The notes: generated by a model from the sequence alone, not told the origin. A DNA stretch of 64,000 nucleotides from Verrucomicrobiota bacterium (GCA_003218375.1 QHNH01000029.1:35981-99980); one strand, 5' to 3'. Counted from the first letter of the stretch, positions 33,198-42,128 are shown. Numbers and translations are program-made.

Positions 33198-36100
33198 GTG
33201 TCTTACGTCGAACTCCACGCCTGCAGCGCTTTCAGTTTTCTTCGCGGCGGCTCTTTTCCCGAGCAACTGGCTGAGATCGCGGCCGAGTTGAAGATGCCAG
33301 CCATGGCGTTGCTCGATCGCAACGGAGTCTATGGCACGCAACGATTTTCAGTCGCGGCGCGCGAACACGGCGTGCGTCCGATTGTCGGCGCGGAATTGAC
33401 AATGGAAGATGGGAGCGTGTTGCCGGTGCTGGTGAAGGACAGCGCCGGCTACAAAAATCTATGCGAGCTGCTCACCCAGGCGCATCTCCGAAGCGCGAAA
33501 GGCGAATGCGCGTTCCACTGGAACGAGCTACCGGAATACGCCGAGGGATTGGTCGTGTTGTTCTCCGCTCTGGGTAGCGCGCGCGTCTCGCGCGTTGGTT
33601 TCGGCGTCTCGCCGAAACAGTCTTCCAAAAGTTCGCGACGGCGAGACGCCGTCGCCCACACGCGAGACGCGTGCCCTCCCCAGAGTCCTGCTGATCGCGC
33701 GCAATTTCTTATCGACATCTTCCATCGCGAAAATGTTTACGTCGAAATTCAGCGCCATTTCCTCCGCGGCGAGAATCGCATTAATCAACGGCTCTGCGAT
33801 CTGGCGGAACAATTTCGCCTGCCGGTTATCGCCACCAACGGCGTCCAGTACGCGCGCCCTTATGGCCGCCAGGTCCTCGACGTTTTCACCTGCATCCGCG
33901 AGCACACCCATCTCGATGCCGCGGGCAAATTCCTCACCCAAAACGCCGAGCGCCATTTGAAGAGCGACGCGCAAATGCGCGCCCTCTTCCCCGATCGCCT
34001 CGACGCCATCGACAACACGGCGCGCCTCGCCGACCGCCTCGAATTTTCCCTCGAAAACATCGGCTACGAATTCCCGTCGTTCCCCGTTCCCGATGGGCAC
34101 GACATGAATTCGTTCCTGCGCACGATCGTCCTCTTCGGCGCGCAACAACGCTACACCTCCATCAGCAATGCGGTGAAACGAAAGCTGGAAGAAGAATTAA
34201 GTCTCATCCAGCGGCTCGGGTTCTCCGGCTATTTTTTGATTGTCTGGGACATCATCAATTTCTGCCGTGAACACAACGTTATGGTCCAGGGCCGCGGCAG
34301 CGCCGCGAACAGCGCGGTTTGTTATTGCCTCGGCATCACTCCGGTCGATCCGGTGAGCAACAATCTCGTCTTCGAGCGCTTCCTCAGCGAAAGCCGGAAA
34401 GGCTGGCCCGACATCGATCTCGACCTGCCCAGCGGCGACCGGCGCGAGAGCGTCATCCAGGAAGTTTACCGGCGTTACGGCAAACACGGCGCGGCCATGA
34501 CCGCGAATGTCATCACCTATCGCGGCCGCAGCGCCGCCCGCGAGATCGGCAAGGCGCTGAATTTCTCGCCGAACGTTCTCGATCGCTTCTCGCATCTTTT
34601 CGCGAGCGGCGATTTCCCGCACACCCTCGATCTCGCCGCGCAAATCGAGCAGGCTGGTTTGCCGAAAGCGCATCCACGAATGCCGGCGTTCATCTCGCTC
34701 TATCAGGCGATCTACGGTTTGCCGCGCCATCTCGGCCAGCACTCGGGCGGCATGATCATTTGCCAGGGAAAACTCAGCTCGTTCGTGCCGCTCGAAAACG
34801 CGTCGATGCCCGGTCGCGTCGTCGCGCAATGGGACAAGGACGACTGCGAAGATCTCGGCATCGTGAAAGTGGACTTGTTAGGCCTCGGGATGATGTCGGT
34901 AATGCAGGACGCGTTCGAGCTTTGCCGGGAGCGCGGCCGCCCGATCGATCTCGCCCACATTCCGACCGACGACGCGCCCACTTACAAAATGATGCAGGAA
35001 GCCGATACGATCGGCGTGTTCCAAATCGAGAGCCGCGCCCAGATGGCGACCTTGCCGCGGATGCAGCCGAAATGTTTTTACGACGTCGTCATCGAAGTCG
35101 CGATCATCCGGCCGGGTCCGATCCAGGGCGACATGGTGCATCCCTATTTGAATCGCCGTGCCGGGCGCGAGAAAATCACTTACTTCGATCCGCGCCTCGA
35201 GCCGGTCCTCGGCCGCACCCTCGGGGTCCCGTTGTTCCAGGAGCAGATGCTGAAGATCGCCATGATCATGGCCGATTTTTCTGGCAGCGAAGCGGAAGAG
35301 TTGCGGCGGGCCCTGAGTTTTCATCGCTCCGAGGAACGGATGAAGAAAGTAAGCGTGAAACTGCGCGCCGCGATGGAGCGGAACAATGTCGCGCCGGACG
35401 TGGTCGAGAAAATCCTGCAATCGATCACCTCGTTCGCGCTCTACGGATTTCCGGAATCGCACGCGATCAGTTTCGCGATCCTCGCGTATGGCAGCGCGTA
35501 TCTGAAAGCGCATCGCGCGCCGGAGTTTTACACGAGCCTGCTGAACAACCAGCCGATGGGTTTTTATTCGCCGGCGACGATCGTGAAAGACGCCCAGCGC
35601 CATGGGGTGCGGATGCTGCCGGTGTGCGCGCGCGAATCAAGCTGGGTTTGCACGGTGGTTTCCGACGACGTCGTGCGATTGGGGTTTTGCGTCGTGAACG
35701 GTTTGCGGAAGGAGCATGGCGAAGCGCTCGTTGCGGAACGCGAACGTGCCGCGTTCGAGTCGCTCGATGATTTCAAGCGGCGCGTGGAATTGACGAAAGA
35801 AGAACTGCGGACGCTGGCGGAACTGGGCGCGTTGAATTGTTTCGCCCAGCATCGTCGGGCTGCGATGTGGAGAGTGGAAGAGACGGTGTACGATGATTTG
35901 CTGGGAATCAGGATTCTGGGGAGCGCACGCGCCTCGCGTGCTGTTTCCGGCGCCCTCGCCGGAAACTCTTCCAGCCCGACAAATCCATTCGGCGAGGCGC
36001 CGAATGGTGCACGCGAGGGCGCGTGCGCTCCCCTGAAACCCATGTCCATGCCGGAACGCGTGAAAGCGGATTACACCGCGATGAACCTGACGACCGGCCC

Positions 36101-36455
36101 GCACCCGATGAAATTGTTGCGCGCCCAGTTGCCGGAAATTTGGCGCGCGAGCGATCTGCGTTCGGCGCGCCACGGGGCCACGGTGCAGATCGCGGGCAAC
36201 GTCATCTGCCGTCAGCGCCCCGGCACCGCGAAAGGCTTCGTTTTCATCAGTCTCGAAGACGAGACCGGCGTTTCGAACGCTATCGTCACCCCGGATTTAT
36301 TCGAGCGGATGCGGCTTCTGATCACGGAAGAACCGTTTCTCGTGATCGAAGGCGTGGTGCAAAACAGCGACAACGTCGTCCTGATCAAGGCGCAAACGAT
36401 CCGTCCAATCGCGCACGAGCAACTCGTCGGAAGCGAGTCGCACGATTTCCACTAA
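33198..36455 (+). CDS. dnaE2: Error-prone DNA polymerase DnaE2 with two in-frame palindromic insertions
   Basis: 1085-residue C-family polymerase of translesion synthesis. PHP domain at the start (ELHACSAFSFLRGGS), catalytic motif PDIDLD near residue 404, then fingers, tandem HhH and a C-terminal OB fold (TVQIAGNVICRQRPGTAKG). GTG at 33198 has a strong AAGGAG site. Two foreign-looking peptides, about 124-163 and 907-946, both begin LGSARxSR and are encoded by related palindromic elements; the frame stays open through both. The first lies in the PHP domain, the second in the loop before the OB fold. It is in one operon with imuB(C). Confidence 0.95.
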   Translation: MSYVELHACSAFSFLRGGSFPEQLAEIAAELKMPAMALLDRNGVYGTQRFSVAAREHGVRPIVGAELTMEDGSVLPVLVKDSAGYKNLCELLTQAHLRSAKGECAFHWNELPEYAEGLVVLFSALGSARVSRVGFGVSPKQSSKSSRRRDAVAHTRDACPPQSPADRAQFLIDIFHRENVYVEIQRHFLRGENRINQRLCDLAEQFRLPVIATNGVQYARPYGRQVLDVFTCIREHTHLDAAGKFLTQNAERHLKSDAQMRALFPDRLDAIDNTARLADRLEFSLENIGYEFPSFPVPDGHDMNSFLRTIVLFGAQQRYTSISNAVKRKLEEELSLIQRLGFSGYFLIVWDIINFCREHNVMVQGRGSAANSAVCYCLGITPVDPVSNNLVFERFLSESRKGWPDIDLDLPSGDRRESVIQEVYRRYGKHGAAMTANVITYRGRSAAREIGKALNFSPNVLDRFSHLFASGDFPHTLDLAAQIEQAGLPKAHPRMPAFISLYQAIYGLPRHLGQHSGGMIICQGKLSSFVPLENASMPGRVVAQWDKDDCEDLGIVKVDLLGLGMMSVMQDAFELCRERGRPIDLAHIPTDDAPTYKMMQEADTIGVFQIESRAQMATLPRMQPKCFYDVVIEVAIIRPGPIQGDMVHPYLNRRAGREKITYFDPRLEPVLGRTLGVPLFQEQMLKIAMIMADFSGSEAEELRRALSFHRSEERMKKVSVKLRAAMERNNVAPDVVEKILQSITSFALYGFPESHAISFAILAYGSAYLKAHRAPEFYTSLLNNQPMGFYSPATIVKDAQRHGVRMLPVCARESSWVCTVVSDDVVRLGFCVVNGLRKEHGEALVAERERAAFESLDDFKRRVELTKEELRTLAELGALNCFAQHRRAAMWRVEETVYDDLLGIRILGSARASRAVSGALAGNSSSPTNPFGEAPNGAREGACAPLKPMSMPERVKADYTAMNLTTGPHPMKLLRAQLPEIWRASDLRSARHGATVQIAGNVICRQRPGTAKGFVFISLEDETGVSNAIVTPDLFERMRLLITEEPFLVIEGVVQNSDNVVLIKAQTIRPIAHEQLVGSESHDFH
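33568..33685. repeat. Palindromic element 1 inside dnaE2
   Basis: 118 nt. Outer arms starting CTCTGGG and ending CCCCAGAG are near-complementary. Inside are two perfect hairpins, GTTTCGGCG/CGCCGAAAC with loop TCT and GCGACGGCG/CGCCGTCGC with loop AGA. The spacer between them starts TCTTCCA. It is translated as a 39-residue insertion. Confidence 0.85.
35917..36034. repeat. Palindromic element 2 inside dnaE2
   Basis: About 118 nt with the same plan as element 1. Outer arms GGGGAGCGCACGCGCC at 35918 and its complement ending 36034 enclose the inner hairpins GTTTCCGGCG/CGCCGGAAAC and CCATTCGGCG/CGCCGAATGG. The spacer again begins TCTTCCA. It is translated in the same relative frame as element 1. 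Confidence 0.85.
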
Positions 36456-36460
36456 TCCTA

Positions 36461-36685
36461 CTAACAACCGCAGCTCGGCCCGCAACCGTGCGAACCAACG
36501 GAACCGACCGACGGTCCCGTCGAGCCGCCAGCGACGTGGACGCCGTAGCCGCCGGAGATAACGCGCCGCACCGCTTCACCTGTTTCCGGATCAACCCGGA
36601 GCGGCTCATCGTTCATGCTTTGCTTCATCTCGAAACGCCGGATCGGTTTCGACGTATCGATCGTTTCGTAAACGTAGATCGGCAT
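36461..36685 (-). CDS. FmdB-like small protein lacking the zinc-ribbon cysteines
   Basis: 74 residues. The start MPIYVYETIDTSKPIRRFE follows the FmdB zinc-ribbon pattern (MPIYEYxCxxCG), but the first CxxC pair is absent and replaced by Thr/Asp/Ser. The later part (EPLRVDPETGEAVRRVISGG) matches the family, and the tail is Gly/Ser-rich ending GCGPSCGC. It faces dnaE2 with 5 nt between the stops. Probably functional in a changed way; role unknown. Confidence 0.7.
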   Translation of the reverse strand: MPIYVYETIDTSKPIRRFEMKQSMNDEPLRVDPETGEAVRRVISGGYGVHVAGGSTGPSVGSVGSHGCGPSCGC

Positions 36686-36694
36686 CAGTAAACC

Positions 36695-38179
36695 TTACTC
36701 CGCCGCGTGACGTCGCGCCTGCTCTTTCGGCTCCGCCTTTTGCTCCGCCGGTTTTTGATCGGACTCCATCCACTCGGTGTGAAACACGCCCGGCTTATCG
36801 ACGCGTTCGTAGGTGTGCGCGCCGAAGAAATCGCGCTGGGCTTGGAGGAGGTTCGAGGGCAACCGCTCCGAGCGATAGCTGTCGAAGTAACCGAGCGACG
36901 CGCTGAAGGCGGGCACCGCGACGCCATGCGTCACCGCGGTGGTGACCGCGACGCGCCAGTTATCCTGAGTACGGCCGATGATCTCTGTGAAATATTGGTC
37001 GAGCAGAAGATTGTGCAGCTTCGAGTCGCGCTCGTAAGCCTCCTTGATCCGGTTCAGGAATTTCGCGCGGATGATGCAACCGCCGCGCCAGATCGTGGCG
37101 ATGTCGCCGAAGTTCAGGTCCCAGTGCGAACCGGCGCTGGCCGCGCCGAGCAATTCCATTCCCTGCGCATAGGAAACAATCTTCGAAGCGTAAAGCGCGT
37201 CGCGCACCGCCGTGATCAAGGCGTTCCGGTCACCGGTGAACTTCGGCACCTTCGGCTGCGGTAATATCTTCGAGGACGCGACCCGCTCATCTTTCCGCGA
37301 TGAAATCACGCGCGCTTCTACGGCCGCATTGATCGTGGAAATAACAACGGACTGGCTCAGCGCCGACTGCAGCGTCCAGAGGCCGGTCCCTTTCTGTCCT
37401 GCCTTGTCGAGGATCACGTCGACGAGCGGTTTGCCGGTGTCCGGGTCGATCTTGCGAAAAATCTGGGACGTGATCTGGATCAGATAACTGTCGAGATCGC
37501 CCTTGTTCCACTCAGTAAACGTGTCGGCCAACTCGTCAGCGCCGAGACCCGCCACGTCTTTCAGGATCGCGTAGGCTTCGCAGATCAACTGCATGTCGCC
37601 GTACTCGATGCCGTTGTGGACCATCTTGACGTAATGGCCGGCGCCGTCGGGTCCCATGTAACGGCAGCACGGTTCGCCATCCACTTGCGCCGCGATCTTG
37701 CGGAAGATCGGCGCGATGATTTCGAAGGATTCGCGCGAACCGCCGGGCATGAGCGACGGACCTTTCAGCGCGCCTTCTTCGCCGCCGGAAACTCCGCAGC
37801 CCACAAAATGAAAACCGCGCCCTTCCAAATCTTTGCAGCGCCGCTGCGTGTCGGTGAAAAGGGAATTGCCGCCGTCGATGATCACATCGCCTTTTTCCAA
37901 AAGCGGTGCGAGCTGATTAATCACCGCGTCCACCGGCGCGCCGGCCTTGACCATGATCATCGCTTTCCGCGGACGCCTCAGCGCTCCGACAAATTCTTCC
38001 ATTGTCCGGGCGGGCTGGATGTTTTTCCCTTTCGCTTTGCCGCCGGCGAACTTTTCCGTGACGTCCCAGGTGCGATTGAACACGGCGACGGTGAACCCCT
38101 TCGATTCCATATTCAGAACAAGGTTCTCGCCCATGACCGCCAGGCCGATCAGTCCGATATCACATTGATTCGTGCTCAT
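36695..38179 (-). CDS. gnd: 6-phosphogluconate dehydrogenase (decarboxylating)
   Basis: 494-residue pentose-phosphate enzyme converting 6-phosphogluconate to ribulose-5-phosphate with NADP. Rossmann GLAVMGENL, the IIDGGNS loop, VGCGVSGGEEGALKGPSLMPGG and the catalytic lysine motif HYVKMVHNGIEYGDMQ are all present. The long C-terminal domain (IWRGGCIIRAKFL onward) marks the classical dimeric form. A Glu/Lys/Gln-rich tail of about 20 residues is extra. Confidence 0.96.
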   Translation of the reverse strand: MSTNQCDIGLIGLAVMGENLVLNMESKGFTVAVFNRTWDVTEKFAGGKAKGKNIQPARTMEEFVGALRRPRKAMIMVKAGAPVDAVINQLAPLLEKGDVIIDGGNSLFTDTQRRCKDLEGRGFHFVGCGVSGGEEGALKGPSLMPGGSRESFEIIAPIFRKIAAQVDGEPCCRYMGPDGAGHYVKMVHNGIEYGDMQLICEAYAILKDVAGLGADELADTFTEWNKGDLDSYLIQITSQIFRKIDPDTGKPLVDVILDKAGQKGTGLWTLQSALSQSVVISTINAAVEARVISSRKDERVASSKILPQPKVPKFTGDRNALITAVRDALYASKIVSYAQGMELLGAASAGSHWDLNFGDIATIWRGGCIIRAKFLNRIKEAYERDSKLHNLLLDQYFTEIIGRTQDNWRVAVTTAVTHGVAVPAFSASLGYFDSYRSERLPSNLLQAQRDFFGAHTYERVDKPGVFHTEWMESDQKPAEQKAEPKEQARRHAAE

Positions 38180-38245
38180 TTTAGTATCTCCTTGATCACG
38201 CCGGGGGTTGGCGGTGGCTCCGACTCTATCCGGTCCGAATAGCGC

Positions 38246-38659
38246 ATGGCAATTTCCGTTTGCGAAGTTTCACTCACCGAGTCGGCCCTCGTTTTGCCTG
38301 AGCCTGGCGACGATCCGCAGGCGGGCGCGGTGGTGGTTTTTTGGGGCGCGGTCCGGGCGACGGAGGAAGGCCGCGAGATCACGGGCATTCAATACGAAGC
38401 GCACCCCGCCATGGCGGAACATCAAATGCGATTGGTGGCGGAGAACGCCGCGAAGAAGTTCGACGTGCGCGAAATTTTCATCCGGCATCGGATCGGGTTC
38501 ATCCCGGCGGCGGAACCATCGGTGGTGGTGCGGGTGGCGAGTGGACATCGCGGCGCGGCCTTCGCGGCGAGCGAATGGATCATGGATGAACTGAAACGCG
38601 TGGTGCCGATCTGGAAACATCCGGTGTTCAAAGAGGCGGCTTCGCCCGCGACCGCATGA
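38246..38659 (+). CDS. moaE: Molybdopterin synthase catalytic subunit
   Basis: 137-residue MoaE, which inserts the dithiolene sulfurs into precursor Z with MoaD-thiocarboxylate. Seen: VVFWGAVRATEEG, the YEAHPAMAEHQM helix, GHRGAAF and the active-site lysines Lys117 and Lys124 (DELKRVVPIWK). No moaD or other moa gene is adjacent. It overlaps pgsA by 4 nt. Confidence 0.92.
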   Translation: MAISVCEVSLTESALVLPEPGDDPQAGAVVVFWGAVRATEEGREITGIQYEAHPAMAEHQMRLVAENAAKKFDVREIFIRHRIGFIPAAEPSVVVRVASGHRGAAFAASEWIMDELKRVVPIWKHPVFKEAASPATA

Positions 38660-39234
38660 ACTGGGCGAACCGCCTCACCATCAGCCGGCTCGTCTTGACG
38701 GTGTTGTTCGTGGCGATGCTTAACTTGAGCTGGGGCCTCGCGCGCACCACCGCCTTCATTCTCTTCCTCATCGCCGGCCTGACCGATTTTGTCGACGGCG
38801 AAATTGCGCGGCGTTACGGCTCGGTCACGAATTTCGGCAAGCTCATGGACCCGCTGGTGGATAAGATCATGATGGCGGCGGCGTTCATTTCGCTGGTGCC
38901 GATGGGCGCGATTCCGGCTTGGGCGGCGACGACGGTGGTGGGGCGGGAGTTCCTGATCACGGGCCTTCGTTTAATGGCGAGCGCGCGCGGCCAGATCCTG
39001 CCGGCGGAGCGGTTAGGCAAGCACAAGACCTCGTGGCAAATCATCACCGTGATTTTTTTCCTCGGGCTGCTTTCGGCGCGCGAACTTCATTACGGCGAGG
39101 CCGACAACGGCTGGTGGTACCGCGCCTGGTATCAACTCGGCCCGGTGCTCGTCTGGATCACGGTGGCGTTAACCGTTTATTCCGGATTGCGTTATGCCTG
39201 GCGCCATCGCGATGTCATCGCGCCCGACCAATAA
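38656..39234 (+). CDS. pgsA: CDP-diacylglycerol-glycerol-3-phosphate 3-phosphatidyltransferase
   Basis: 192-residue integral membrane CDP-alcohol phosphotransferase making phosphatidylglycerol phosphate. The family signature D-G-x2-A-R-x8-G-x3-D-x3-D is complete (VDGEIARRYGSVTNFGKLMD, then PLVD). N-terminal WANRLTISRL is typical of PgsA. Coupled to moaE by ATGA. Confidence 0.92.
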   Translation: MNWANRLTISRLVLTVLFVAMLNLSWGLARTTAFILFLIAGLTDFVDGEIARRYGSVTNFGKLMDPLVDKIMMAAAFISLVPMGAIPAWAATTVVGREFLITGLRLMASARGQILPAERLGKHKTSWQIITVIFFLGLLSARELHYGEADNGWWYRAWYQLGPVLVWITVALTVYSGLRYAWRHRDVIAPDQ

Positions 39235-39236
39235 TC

Positions 39237-39314
39237 GGAGGGACGTGCTTCGGCACGTCCGACTAACTCGCCGCGCGTGAAAAAATTGTCGGACGTGCGG
39301 AAGCACGTCCCTCC
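39237..39314. repeat. Inverted repeat after pgsA
   Basis: Arms 39237-39263 and 39288-39314. Each arm is itself a hairpin: GGACGTGC/GCACGTCC with loop TTCG on the left, and GGACGTGC/GCACGTCC on the right. Same sequence family as the repeat at 50201-50283. Confidence 0.85.
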
Positions 39315-39389
39315 CGCGGAACAAATCGTGCTTTTTCAAAGTCTCCGAATCGGCAGCTCGAGAACGCCGCTGGATTGGGAAAACACGAT

Positions 39390-39992
39390 ATGGCCGTCAC
39401 TCCCGAACATTACCGCGTTGCTCGACTCGCCATTCCGCGGCTCCCCTTGGCCGCGATCCTTGGCTTCGCCCTCTTCGGAGTCGGCGGCTCGGTTTTCCTG
39501 GCCTACACGAGTTTCAGTCATGGCGAGGTGAAGCGATCCGGAGCGGCATCGAACGACGTGCCCGTCTACACGGCCCGCGCGGTGCCGTTCGATTCTCCCC
39601 GGGAAGATCCGGCGCAACGCGCGGCTTCAATCGCGCGGGCATTGACGGCGACCCAAACAGAAATTCACCGGGCCGAAGCCATCGAGGCGGAGGGAGCTAC
39701 GCCGGTTTCCCGCCCCACATTGCTCGCCGAAGCGAATCGCGAGCTGCGAGGTTTCCGTGGGTTCCCTAATTTTGGTGGCGCGAACACTTTTCTCATGGTC
39801 ACCGGCACCTCCTTCGGGATCAGTGCCCAGACTGCGCCCTCCGGATTTGCAGTGGCTGATGCGGAGACGATCACGGCGACGCCGGTTCCGGAAGCGTCCA
39901 CCTGGCTGTGTGGGGGCGCGCTGCTTGTTCTCGTGGCCGTGCGCGGCGTGCATGCAAGTTGGCATCGCAAGCGGCGCCGCACCGATCAATAG
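39390..39992 (+). CDS. Membrane-anchored protein with PEP-CTERM-like sorting tail
   Basis: 200 residues. An N-terminal hydrophobic segment (about 24-43) is followed by a low-complexity exported region and a C-terminal tripartite signal: VPEASTWL, a hydrophobic helix (GGALLVLVAVRGV) and a basic end (WHRKRRR). This is a PEP-CTERM variant with A in place of P, recognised by exosortase in organisms that secrete exopolysaccharide. ATG at 39390 is used; TTG at 39375 is in frame. No exosortase is in the window. Confidence 0.7.
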   Translation: MAVTPEHYRVARLAIPRLPLAAILGFALFGVGGSVFLAYTSFSHGEVKRSGAASNDVPVYTARAVPFDSPREDPAQRAASIARALTATQTEIHRAEAIEAEGATPVSRPTLLAEANRELRGFRGFPNFGGANTFLMVTGTSFGISAQTAPSGFAVADAETITATPVPEASTWLCGGALLVLVAVRGVHASWHRKRRRTDQ

Positions 39993-40028
39993 CAATGTGG
40001 GAGCGGCCCTTGTGCCGCGAGAAGAATC

Positions 40029-40099
40029 AGCGGGTGAAGGGAATCGAACCCTCGTCAGTAGCTTGGAAGGCTACAGCTTTACCATTAAGCTACACCCGC
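40029..40099 (-). tRNA. tRNA-Gly (anticodon TCC)
   Basis: 71 nt on the minus strand. The acceptor stem GCGGGTG pairs with CACCCGC, the T arm reads GAGGGTTCGATTCCCTT, and the anticodon loop CTTCCAA gives TCC, which reads GGA/GGG glycine codons. CCA is not encoded. Confidence 0.95.
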
Positions 40100-40198
40100 G
40101 CGCCGGCTAAACTGCCGCGCCTCTCCGCGGCTGCCAAGTCCTTTCTCGGTGTGGCCTGACCGGTTGCGTTCTCGTCTCTCCGGCACCTAAGTTGTCGC

Positions 40199-40894
40199 AT
40201 GAAAGCTTTCCTTCTTTCGCTCGCCCTTTCCGCCGGCCTCTGCGTGTCGGCCCGCGCCGATTTTACCATCGTCCAAAAGGTGGAGGGAGGAAAAGCGGGG
40301 GGGAACGAAATCATCATGAAGCTCAAGGGCGACAAGGTCCGGGTGGAAGCGACGCCGCAGATGACGATGATCGTTGACGGCAAGACCGGCGAGACCGTTA
40401 CCTTGATGAATGCGCAGAAGAAATTCCTGCGCATCTCTGGCGACAAAGCCAAAGCGATCGCGGAACTCGCGGCTAAATACGGCGGGACGACAGCCGAGAG
40501 ACCGAAACTAACCGCGACCGGGAAAAAGATGACGATAAACGGCTACGAGGCCGAGGAGTACGTCGGCGAAACCAAATTATTCAAGGCGAGCTATTGGATC
40601 GCGCCGAGCCTCCCCGATTCCGCGGCCATCATGAAGCAGCTTCAGGCGGTGATCCCGACGGCTTGGAACGATCTTGCCAAGGGAATGATGGACTACCGTG
40701 ACTTGCCCGGGTTCCCTCTCCGCACCCAGGTCAAAACGGAGGGCGGAGAAATCACCAGCACGATCACCGCGATCAAACGCGACCTGTTAAGCGACGCGGA
40801 GTTCCTGGTGCCGACGGATTTCCAGGAAATGAAAATCCCGAATGTGCAGATCTCGGGCGACAAGCCGGAGCCCGCGCCTTCAACGAAGCCCTGA
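40199..40894 (+). CDS. Exported DUF4412-like protein
   Basis: 231 residues with a signal peptide (ALSAGLCVSARA then DFTIVQ). The mature part is beta-rich: EIIMKLKGDKVRVEATPQM, MIVDGKTGETVTLMN, GYEAEEYVGETKLFKASYW. This is the pattern of DUF4412 proteins, thought to be outer-membrane-associated LolA-like folds. Role unknown. Maf starts 12 nt downstream. Confidence 0.8.
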   Translation: MKAFLLSLALSAGLCVSARADFTIVQKVEGGKAGGNEIIMKLKGDKVRVEATPQMTMIVDGKTGETVTLMNAQKKFLRISGDKAKAIAELAAKYGGTTAERPKLTATGKKMTINGYEAEEYVGETKLFKASYWIAPSLPDSAAIMKQLQAVIPTAWNDLAKGMMDYRDLPGFPLRTQVKTEGGEITSTITAIKRDLLSDAEFLVPTDFQEMKIPNVQISGDKPEPAPSTKP

Positions 40895-40906
40895 CCGTTT
40901 GCTCGC

Positions 40907-41482
40907 GTGGGGCCGCGCTTTATTCTGGCATCGCGCTCGCCGCGGCGCCGCCAATTACTGAGCGACGCCGGGTATGAATTCGAAGTGCTTTCTCCGCCCC
41001 TGGATGAAGTGGCGCATGGCTGGCTCACGATTCGCGAGTTAACAATCTGGAATGCGGCGCGCAAAGCCGCGCGAGTCTCGGAGATGTTGCCGGACGCGGT
41101 GGTGCTCGCGGCCGACACGTTAGTGGCGATCGACGGCGCAGTTCTCGGTAAACCGGTCGATTTCGAGGATGCGATTCGAATTCTACGGCGGCTCAGCGGC
41201 CGCGCCCACGAAGTCTGGACGGCCGTGCGGGTCAGCCACGCGGCGAGCGGCCGATCGCAGAGCTTCCACGAAATGTCGCGGGTCCATTTTCGTGAACTCG
41301 ACGACCGCGCCATCCGCAATTACCTGGCGAAGATCGATCCGCTCGATAAAGCCGGCGCCTACGCGGCGCAGGGTTATGGGACAGAGATTATCGAGCGCAT
41401 CGAAGGGTCGTACAGCAACGTGGTCGGTTTGCCGATGGAGAAAACCACGCGCGCTCTTCGGGCTTTCGGTGTTAAGCCTTAA
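40907..41482 (+). CDS. maf: Maf-like nucleoside triphosphate pyrophosphatase
   Basis: 191 residues. The conserved start FILASRSPRRRQLLSDAG, VLAADTLVAIDG with the catalytic acidic region, GKPVDFEDAIRILRRLSG and DKAGAYAAQGYG are all Maf hallmarks. It removes pyrophosphate from non-canonical nucleotides. The start is GTG at 40907. Confidence 0.93.
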   Translation: MGPRFILASRSPRRRQLLSDAGYEFEVLSPPLDEVAHGWLTIRELTIWNAARKAARVSEMLPDAVVLAADTLVAIDGAVLGKPVDFEDAIRILRRLSGRAHEVWTAVRVSHAASGRSQSFHEMSRVHFRELDDRAIRNYLAKIDPLDKAGAYAAQGYGTEIIERIEGSYSNVVGLPMEKTTRALRAFGVKP

Positions 41483-41488
41483 TTCGCC

Positions 41489-41890
41489 TTACTCAGCAAT
41501 CGTAGCGCTTTCGCGAAAGCAGATTTCCAGTTTGTTCCCATCCGGATCTTCGAAGAAAACGGCGTAATAGCCGGGGCTGTAATCGATACACAGCTCCGGG
41601 CCTTCGATGTTCTTTCCACCTGTCTGGCGGACAACTTTCGCGGCTTTATTCACGGCTTCACGGCTGCTCGCCCAGAAAGCGATCCGGTTTCCGTTAGGAT
41701 GGTGATCCTTCTCTTCGGTGAACCCAAAAAATTCGATGGCCACGTTTCCTTCCGTCTCGAACGTTCCCCAGCGCGCGCCGCTCTTGTCGACGCGAAAGCC
41801 GATCGCTGGCAGAATTTGCGCATAAAAACGCTGGGCCGTTTCGCGATTTTTTACCCGGAGATCGATGTGATCGAAAAGACGCGTGCTCAT
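41489..41890 (-). CDS. VOC-family (glyoxalase/dioxygenase fold) protein
   Basis: 133 residues with two beta-alpha-beta-beta-beta modules. The first is FDHIDLRVKNRETAQRFYAQ; the second ends YYAVFFEDPDGNKLEI. Metal ligands His (HIDL) and Glu (LEI) are in the usual places. Substrate is not predictable. Convergent with maf, 6 nt between stops. Confidence 0.87.
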   Translation of the reverse strand: MSTRLFDHIDLRVKNRETAQRFYAQILPAIGFRVDKSGARWGTFETEGNVAIEFFGFTEEKDHHPNGNRIAFWASSREAVNKAAKVVRQTGGKNIEGPELCIDYSPGYYAVFFEDPDGNKLEICFRESATIAE

Positions 41891-41955
41891 GCGAACGACT
41901 GTTCACAGCGTCGCGCGATTTGTCCATGCACGTAATAAATTGCCTCTCGTTAGGG

Positions 41956-42104
41956 CATGACCCTCACCCCGGCCCTCTCCCTCAGGGAGAGGAAGTTCTC
42001 CTGCAAGAGGAAGACGGCTCGCGGGCTCCGCCACTTGAAATAGTATCGAGGCTCCGTTTAGAAAAGTTCCTTCTCCCTGAGGGAGAAGGTTAGGATGAGG
42101 GTGC
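41956..42104. repeat. Inverted repeat between the VOC and DUF3052 genes
   Basis: Left arm about 41956-41998 and right arm about 42061-42104, each containing a perfect hairpin (CTCTCCC/GGGAGAG and TTCTCCC/GGGAGAA). No gene is seen in 41891-42128. Confidence 0.75.
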
Positions 42105-42128
42105 CTTTCGCGAGGGTCACGCCGAATT

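Noticed and set aside
34319..35770. Open 483-residue plus-strand frame inside dnaE2
   Set aside because: Arg/Pro/Ser-rich shadow in another frame of dnaE2 with no recognisable domain.
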